A DNA stretch of 64,000 nt. Source: Kibdelosporangium aridum. Its GTDB lineage: Bacteria; Actinomycetota; Actinomycetes; Mycobacteriales; Pseudonocardiaceae. Of this stretch, positions 58,204 through 64,000 are shown in pieces. A program made the position numbers and the translations under genes. Each line of letters starts with the position of its first letter. Within the stretch, counting starts at the first letter, position 1. The notes under the pieces were generated by a model that searched no databases, was not told the origin of the DNA, and saw only the letters and a list, made by a program, of their open reading frames with translations. Where the stretch lies: NCBI RefSeq assembly GCF_900176515.1, contig NZ_FWXV01000004.1, forward strand, positions 661,341 through 725,340, given 5' to 3'.

Positions 58204-59757
58204 GTGTCCGCGAGTGTGGTGGATGGCGTGCTGCGCTTGGTGATCCCATGTGTGCTGCTGGCAACGATGGCGGTTCCGGCGAACGCGTCCCAGGGCCTTG
58301 ACCTGGACCGGGCGACGATTCCCGAACTGCAACTGCGAATGGACCGCGGCAAGCTGACCGCGGTGGAGCTGACCGGGCGTTATCTCGCCAGGATCCGTGC
58401 GGTGGACGACAAGCTCCACTCGGTGATCCTGGTCGATCCGACCGCCACCGAGCAGGCACGCGCCAGCGATCGGCGCCGCCGTGCCGGGCAGCTGCGCGGT
58501 CCGCTTGACGGCATCCCCATCCTGCTCAAGGACAACGTGGACACACGTGGTTTGCAGACCACCGCGGGTTCGCGCGCGTTGCTGGGCACGCCGCCTGCCA
58601 AGGACGCGTTCCAGGTCCAGCGGCTCAGGGCCGCGGGTGCGGTGATCCTCGGCAAGGCGAACATGTCCGAGTGGGCGAACTTCCGCTCCGCCAAACCGAC
58701 TTCAGGCTGGTCAGCGGTGGGCGGTCAGACCAACAACCCGTATGTCCTCGACCGCAACCCTTGTGGATCGTCGTCCGGTTCGGGCGCGGCTGTCGCGGCT
58801 TCGCTCGCGCAGGTCGCGATCGGCTCGGAGACTGACGGATCCGTGGTGTGCCCGGCGGGAATGACCGGGGTGGTCGGTCACAAACCCACCCTCGGACTGG
58901 TCAGCCGCACCGGTGTCGTGCCGATCTCGGCCGAGCAGGACACGACCGGGCCGATGAGCCGCAACGTCATCGACTCCGCCATCACCCTCGCGGTCATCCA
59001 GGGTCGTGATCCCGCCGACGCCGCCACGAAGGCCATCCCGCGCGATCATCCACGCCACTACCGGCTTTCCAAGGACTCGCTCAAAGGAGCACGGATCGGT
59101 CTGTGGCGGCTGCCCGTTCTCGGGCCGGACGTCGACCGGGTGATGACGGCGGCAGCGGCCTCGCTGCGAGCGCAAGGCGCGCAGGTAGTCGAGGTCGAAA
59201 TGCCGTACCAGCAACGCATCGCCGAGCTCGAGTTCCCCGCACTGCTCACCGAGTTCCACCGGGACATCGACAAGTACCTGGCCACCCGCGATGGCCCACG
59301 TGATCTGGCCGCGTTGATCGAGTACAACCGGAACGATCCGCTCGAGCGGACGTGTTTCCCCGGCCAGGAACTGTTCGAAATGGCGCTCGCGGCACCGGGC
59401 CCGACCGACCCCGGCTATCTGGCCGGTCGCCGGGAACTGACCGACCTGGCGAAACGCTCGATCGACGAAACGATGGCACGCCACCGGCTCGACGCGATCG
59501 CCGCGCCGACCAACCCGCCCGCCTGGAAGACCAACTGCGCGACCGGCGACAACGACATCATCCCGTCGTCGACACCAGCGGCGGTCGCCGGCTATCCGGG
59601 CGTGACGGTGCCTGCCGGGTTCATCGGACCGCTCCCGGTCGGCATCTCGTTCATGGCCGGTCGTTGGGCGGACGGCGAGGTCCTGTCGTTGGCGTACGCC
59701 TTCGAACAGGCAACGCACGCCCGCAAAGCACCGAAGTTCCTGCCTACGATCGGCTGA
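58204..59757 (+). CDS. Secreted amidase (amidase signature family)
   Basis: About 517 residues. A signal peptide (LRLVIPCVLLATMAVPANA) precedes the amidase-signature core: DGIPILLKDNVDTRG with the catalytic lysine, NPCGSSSGSGAAVAAS with the cis-serine, and SETDGSVVCPAGMTGVVGHKPT with the nucleophilic serine. The C terminus holds VTVPAGFIGPLPVGISFM. It hydrolyses an amide outside the cytosol. Several GTG codons near 58204-58219 could be the start. It is divergent from the sigma factor gene and overlaps none of it with this start. Confidence 0.9.
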   Translation: MSASVVDGVLRLVIPCVLLATMAVPANASQGLDLDRATIPELQLRMDRGKLTAVELTGRYLARIRAVDDKLHSVILVDPTATEQARASDRRRRAGQLRGPLDGIPILLKDNVDTRGLQTTAGSRALLGTPPAKDAFQVQRLRAAGAVILGKANMSEWANFRSAKPTSGWSAVGGQTNNPYVLDRNPCGSSSGSGAAVAASLAQVAIGSETDGSVVCPAGMTGVVGHKPTLGLVSRTGVVPISAEQDTTGPMSRNVIDSAITLAVIQGRDPADAATKAIPRDHPRHYRLSKDSLKGARIGLWRLPVLGPDVDRVMTAAAASLRAQGAQVVEVEMPYQQRIAELEFPALLTEFHRDIDKYLATRDGPRDLAALIEYNRNDPLERTCFPGQELFEMALAAPGPTDPGYLAGRRELTDLAKRSIDETMARHRLDAIAAPTNPPAWKTNCATGDNDIIPSSTPAAVAGYPGVTVPAGFIGPLPVGISFMAGRWADGEVLSLAYAFEQATHARKAPKFLPTIG

Positions 59758-60006
59758 GCGCGGCACGGACACCGTCTGGGCTGCCTTGAGCTCGGCCATC
59801 CGGGTGCGACACACGCGGTCAGCACGTCACGCCCGGTGAAGCAGTGCTCGTCCGGCCGGACGGTTCGTTGGCTGGCATGGGCAAGCTGATGGCTTGCATG
59901 CGGCGCTTCATCGCATCCTCGGCCACGAACCTCGCTGACCTGCGACGACGAACGCGTTGGGGTGCCACCGGCGCGTGCGTGATCTTCGGCGCGCTACTTT
60001 CGTGGT

Positions 60007-63000
60007 GTGACCGAAGTGTCTGCGTGCACGGTGGCGACCAGCGCCCAGCTTCCCGCCGCCCGAGTGACAGCCGAGTCGTTCCGAGCCGTTCACCCCGGTG
60101 CGAGGTTCGACATCCTGCTGGTCGACGGCGAACCCGGCGGGGATGTGCTGACTCCGGCCGATATCGGTGTCGACGAAGCCGAGTTGGCGATGCTGTCGAC
60201 GGCGTACACCGCGGAGCAGATGCGGGCCGTGCTGCGGCCGCGGCTGTTGCAGACGTTGCTGGCCAACGGCCCGGTGCTGTACCTCGATCCGTGGGTCCTC
60301 GTCCTCGCGTCGGTCGACACAATCGTGAAGGACGCCTTGAAACAAGGTGACTTCGCTTTGGTGCCCCGGGTCCTGCACCCGCTGCCGCACGACGGGCTCG
60401 CCCCGACGCCGGAAGACCTGATCGAAGCCGGTGTCTACGAGCCCGGATTCCTCGCGGTCGGGCCCGGCGCGCATGACGTGCTGACTTCGTGGGCCCAACA
60501 CGCCGCGCGGAAGCCCGAAGCGGTCGACGGTTTTCTCGACGGCCTGCCGGCCTTGGCGAAACACCATGTCATCCGCGATGTCGGGATCGGCCTTTCGGTG
60601 TGGAACGCAGGCCAGCGCGACGCCGAGTTGCTGACCAACGGTTATTGCGTGATGGCCGTGCCAATTGGCGAGCCGGTAATGCTGCGAACGGTGCATTTCC
60701 ACGGTTTCGATCCGAAGAAACCGTGGCTGCTGTCCGCGGATATCACCGAACGGCCGCGCACGCTGTTGTCCGAGCGGCCCGGGTTGGAAACGCTGTGCGA
60801 CGACTACCGGGCAAAGCTCGTTGACGCGGGGATGGCGGGCAAGGGCAAGCCGTTCGCGCGTCTGTCGGACGGGACTGTTCTGCCGGAGGGACTCCGTGCG
60901 GAATTCCGGTCGGCCTGGCACGACGCGATGATCATGGGGGACGAGCCGCCGCCCGCGATCGACGACGAGAAGGCCTTCCTGCGTTGGGCATGCGCAACCG
61001 TTGACGGGTTGTCAGGGAGCACGCGGTGGGCGAGCGCGTTGTGGCAGGACGATCCTTGGCTGCGTGAGCGCTACCCGGATCCTTTCGGTGCCAACGCCGA
61101 CGAGTTCCGTCGTTGGTGTGAGACCGAAGGGGTGCTGCAGGGACGGTTGCATCCGGTCGCGGTACCAGCGCCGCCAGCTGTCCGCGTGGAGCTTGTCGAC
61201 CAACTGGGCGTCTCCGTGCTCGGGGTCGGTCCGCTCGCCGAGTCCGTGCGGCTGAGCGCGGGTGCGTCGGGACTGCCGATTGCGTCGGACGCGCGTTACC
61301 CCGTGGTGTTGTGCTGTGACGACGTGACGGATCCGCCGCGCGAACGGTACGTGATCCAGGTCCGTGATGAACCCGGCCCGCCGTCTGTTGGCGTTGACGA
61401 GGTATGGGTGCCATGGCCTGCGCCGTCGGGTGCACAAGCCGTCGTGTTGCCTGTGCCCGACCAAGGGGAACGGGATGAGGACGAGCGCACCGAGGCGCTG
61501 ACGACCCTTGGCGTCCCCACAGGTGCGGTGTTCACGAGCTTCGTCGACCACGAAGAGGGTTGCTGTTCCAACGAGACCGATGTCGTGGCCGCGTTCCGTG
61601 CCGCGTTCCCGGACCGTTCGGACGTGAGTTTGCTCCTGGCCGTCCGTGGTGCGGCTGGCCAACGTGCTGCGGCTGAACGCCTGCGGTTGGCGACCGCGCA
61701 CGACCGCCGCATCCGTCTGGTCGAAGCGGAAACCGCGCACCGGGTGGCAGTCGACGCGGCGGACTGGGTCGTTTTGTTGCACGACAAGCAATGCGCGACG
61801 GCCACCGAGCTGAGTTCCGTTGCCGCCAGGGGTGTTCCGTTGATCACCACGAACGTCGGGGTGGCCGCGGAGCTGTTCGACTCGGACAGCGTGGTGTTCG
61901 TGTCCCGTGTGGATGGTCAGTCCGAACACGTGCAGCACGCCGCGCGGTTGATGCGTGAACACGCGCCGGACACCGCGCTCGCGGACAAGATCGGGGCGGC
62001 CGGGCGGACTCGTGTGCTCGGGTTGCGGGCGGTCGAGAAGTCCGCCGAGCAGTTGCGGGAGCGAGTCGAGCACGCGTATCGCAACTGGCGGGTCGAACAC
62101 GGCCGCAAGCTCGCCGGTGAGCCTGATCCGTTCGCGCCTCTGCAGGCGGCCAGGCACGCGTTGTTGCGCCAGCCGGATGTCGAGATGGGCCATCGGATCC
62201 CGATGGCACCCGCGCTGCGCAAGGCCGTACTGCGGGTGCTCAACCACTACGACAACCACGTCAGGACGATGCTGGGGTCCATAGTGGACTCCACCGAGCG
62301 GTCGACGAAGGAAGTGCTGCGCCGCCAGGAGGAGCTGGCGGCGACCCGGCGCGTCGAGCAGGCACCGGCCGGACCCGATCCACGGATCGACCGGCTGGCC
62401 AACCAGCTCGACACCGCGCTGCGCCGGATCGAGAGCCTCGAAGACCGGATCATCGCCCAATCGCGTGAACGTGACGAGAACATCCGCGCCTCGTCGGCCG
62501 CGACCCGCACCGCCGACGCGCTGCGACGGGTGGTCGTGCGGGAACACGAACGGGTACATGGCGGGGTCGACGGGAGTTCGCTCGTGCTGTGCGACGCCGG
62601 CCTGCTGCGGCTGCCGTCGGACGACATCGCGATGCTGCCGCTGTTGTCCAGCAACGGAGTCTGGGAGCAGCCGGTCGCCGACCTGATCGACTCGCTGATC
62701 GAGCCGGACGGGGTCTTCCTCGACATCGGCGCGTACGTGGGCTACCACACCCTCCGGATGCTCACACGAATGGGTAATTCTGGTGCGGTGGTCGCGGTCG
62801 AACCCGACCCGAAGGCCGTCGACCTGCTGAAACGCAACGTCGCCGCGAACACACCCGAGCACGTGGCCGACCGGCTGCACGTGGTGGAAGCCGCGGCATG
62901 GGACACCGAGGGAACGCTGGTGACCGACCCCGCCCTGGGTGGCGGAGTCAGTGTCTGGCCAGGAACAGGCGAGCCCGAGCGGACGGTCAACTCGGTCCGG

Positions 63001-63351
63001 CTCGACCGTGCGCTGGATGCCTTGCCAGGGTTGAAGAAGTTGAGGTTGTCCGTGGTCAAGGCCGACGTGCCCGGCCGAACGCATCGGGCGTTGGGTGGCC
63101 TCGTCCGGCTGCTCAGGCGGGACCGGCCGCACGTGATCTGCTCGTTCTCGTCGTCGGCGATGAAGGAGCTCGGCGACGACCCGTTGACCGCGCTTCGCGA
63201 GTTCCGGACTTGGGGCTACGAAGCCGCGTTCGTCGGCGACCAGCAGACGACTCCGCTCGCCGAGATGGCCGAGGTGTTGTCGTCCGCAGGGGAGCGAAAC
63301 CTCTGGCTCAGGCCGCTGACCAGCCGATTTGACATCGCACCTGCCACCTGA
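60007..63351 (+). CDS. Giant glycosyltransferase/FkbM methyltransferase fusion
   Basis: A 1114-residue soluble protein with no signal peptide. Residues about 1-300 resemble a GT8-like nucleotide-sugar domain (FDILLVDGEPGG, VLYLDPWVLVLASVD in place of DxD, VHFHGFDPKKPW). About 390-715 resemble a GT-B transferase half (ADWVVLLHDKQCATATELSSVAARGVPLITTNVG). About 745-850 is a coiled coil (RRQEELAATRR, LANQLDTALRRIESLEDRI). About 880-1110 is an FkbM SAM methyltransferase (GVFLDIGAYVGYHTLRML, VVAVEPDPKAVDLLKRNV). It probably builds and methylates a cell-surface glycan. Boundaries are estimated by eye. It is the last gene before the rRNA operon. Confidence 0.75.
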   Translation: MTEVSACTVATSAQLPAARVTAESFRAVHPGARFDILLVDGEPGGDVLTPADIGVDEAELAMLSTAYTAEQMRAVLRPRLLQTLLANGPVLYLDPWVLVLASVDTIVKDALKQGDFALVPRVLHPLPHDGLAPTPEDLIEAGVYEPGFLAVGPGAHDVLTSWAQHAARKPEAVDGFLDGLPALAKHHVIRDVGIGLSVWNAGQRDAELLTNGYCVMAVPIGEPVMLRTVHFHGFDPKKPWLLSADITERPRTLLSERPGLETLCDDYRAKLVDAGMAGKGKPFARLSDGTVLPEGLRAEFRSAWHDAMIMGDEPPPAIDDEKAFLRWACATVDGLSGSTRWASALWQDDPWLRERYPDPFGANADEFRRWCETEGVLQGRLHPVAVPAPPAVRVELVDQLGVSVLGVGPLAESVRLSAGASGLPIASDARYPVVLCCDDVTDPPRERYVIQVRDEPGPPSVGVDEVWVPWPAPSGAQAVVLPVPDQGERDEDERTEALTTLGVPTGAVFTSFVDHEEGCCSNETDVVAAFRAAFPDRSDVSLLLAVRGAAGQRAAAERLRLATAHDRRIRLVEAETAHRVAVDAADWVVLLHDKQCATATELSSVAARGVPLITTNVGVAAELFDSDSVVFVSRVDGQSEHVQHAARLMREHAPDTALADKIGAAGRTRVLGLRAVEKSAEQLRERVEHAYRNWRVEHGRKLAGEPDPFAPLQAARHALLRQPDVEMGHRIPMAPALRKAVLRVLNHYDNHVRTMLGSIVDSTERSTKEVLRRQEELAATRRVEQAPAGPDPRIDRLANQLDTALRRIESLEDRIIAQSRERDENIRASSAATRTADALRRVVVREHERVHGGVDGSSLVLCDAGLLRLPSDDIAMLPLLSSNGVWEQPVADLIDSLIEPDGVFLDIGAYVGYHTLRMLTRMGNSGAVVAVEPDPKAVDLLKRNVAANTPEHVADRLHVVEAAAWDTEGTLVTDPALGGGVSVWPGTGEPERTVNSVRLDRALDALPGLKKLRLSVVKADVPGRTHRALGGLVRLLRRDRPHVICSFSSSAMKELGDDPLTALREFRTWGYEAAFVGDQQTTPLAEMAEVLSSAGERNLWLRPLTSRFDIAPAT

Positions 63352-63806
63352 GTAACTTTCTCCCCGTCGCAAGGACAGCCGGACGGAACAGGACGAAAGA
63401 GCCTGGCGGGGACGGCGAAGGGCAGAAAGCCTCTCAGGTAGACTTGAGTAGGAACAGCCCACCGGGTCGGGCGGATTTGACACCGCGAATCGGACCGAGT
63501 AAAGTTCTACGACGTGCCACCAACCAGCTGAGCTTCTAGTTGGGCCCCTCGCCGGGTCGAATCGGAAGTCAGGTAGAGTGGCAAACCCGAGTAAAACAAA
63601 GACTTTGCAGTGCAAGCCCCTTTGCGGGTCGGCTAAATGCCGGACTAAAAAGGTGTGCGTGTGTTGTTTGAGAACTCAACAGTGTGTCGATCTATTGAAA
63701 GCCAGTAGAGCTTTTATTTGAACCTCGTCTTGAGGTTCCTTTGAGATGGACAGATGGACCAGATTGGTTCTGGTTTGTCAGGACGTCGAATTTTTCAACT
63801 AGAGCA
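63352..63806 (+). promoter_or_regulatory. rRNA operon promoter and leader
   Basis: No coding sequence. The best promoter is TTGACA (63477-63482), 17 bp, TAAAGT (63500-63505), giving a start near 63512. Other -10-like boxes are TAGACT (63439-63444) and TAGAGT (63574-63579). The leader contains TTGTTTGAGAACTCAACAGT (63664-63683), the conserved actinobacterial rrn leader element linked to antitermination and RNase III processing; its core TTGAG-AA-CTCAA is a dyad. Confidence 0.8.

Positions 63807-64000
<194 letters not shown>

Noticed and set aside
61012..63615. 867-codon open frame antisense to the giant fusion gene
   Set aside because: Composition is the Arg/His/Val/Pro-rich pattern typical of antisense frames in GC-rich DNA; the plus-strand frame has clear domain motifs.

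Overview
The window is high-GC actinobacterial DNA. The start of a 16S rRNA gene at the right edge, the many GTG starts, likely leaderless mRNAs, F420-type and mycobacterial-type genes and the Streptomyces/Pseudonocardiaceae-style regulatory boxes point to a filamentous actinomycete, most likely Pseudonocardiaceae. The genus cannot be fixed from sequence inspection alone. Most of the window is ordinary chromosome. Several blocks keep the gene content, and broadly the order, of the Mycobacterium tuberculosis Rv2222c-Rv2236c segment (cobD, SURF1, ptpA, cobC, Nif3, zinc-ribbon protein, RNase H/phosphatase, panB, Hip1-like peptidases, glnA2), opened up here by inserted blocks.

Layout. 1-1.7 kb: the end of a type II Wadjet (Jet) anti-plasmid operon running off the left edge. 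1.8-11 kb: cobalamin genes cobD and cobC, a GH18 chitinase, a SURF1 protein, RidA, fructosamine kinase and the ptpA phosphatase, then the coupled cobC-nif3-zinc ribbon-RNase H/phosphatase operon. 11-13 kb: an FAD monooxygenase and its divergent TetR regulator with visible operators. 13.0-14.0 kb: a repeat-rich spacer, then RNase P RNA (minus strand). 14.1-20.4 kb: small metabolic and regulatory genes, including an autoregulated ArsR-SRPBCC fusion, a secreted hydrolase and an AlkZ-type DNA glycosylase with a perfect LexA box upstream. 21.0-29.1 kb: a tightly packed eight-gene operon that resembles a reduced type IV secretion/conjugation machine (VirB2/3-like small membrane proteins, VirB4-like ATPase, VirB6-like membrane protein, VirB8-like protein, SLT/NlpC-P60 wall hydrolase, two small cytosolic proteins) with no relaxase or integrase.

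29-43.5 kb: DinB, an RNB ribonuclease, a BtuF-like protein, proline iminopeptidase, a 50-bp perfect palindrome, panB, lysX (lysyl-PG synthase fused to lysyl-tRNA synthetase), a GH6 cellulase behind a perfect CebR box, a YbaB-EspC-WXG100-like ESX-type cassette, a decayed ISAs1-type element bordered by copies of a local repeat, nadE, and a repeat island with a long hairpin. 43.5-64 kb: secA2, two tandem Hip1-like lipoprotein peptidases, an orphan ABC binding protein, an MFS/LprG pair (P55-LprG type), a GlxA regulator and divergent MFS, glnA2, an ECF sigma gene with an apparent frameshift plus its membrane partner, a secreted amidase, a 1114-residue glycosyltransferase/FkbM methyltransferase fusion, and an rRNA operon promoter leading into 16S rRNA.

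Coordinates come from reading the sequence and reading frames by eye. Family assignments rest on recognised motifs, not on a database search.
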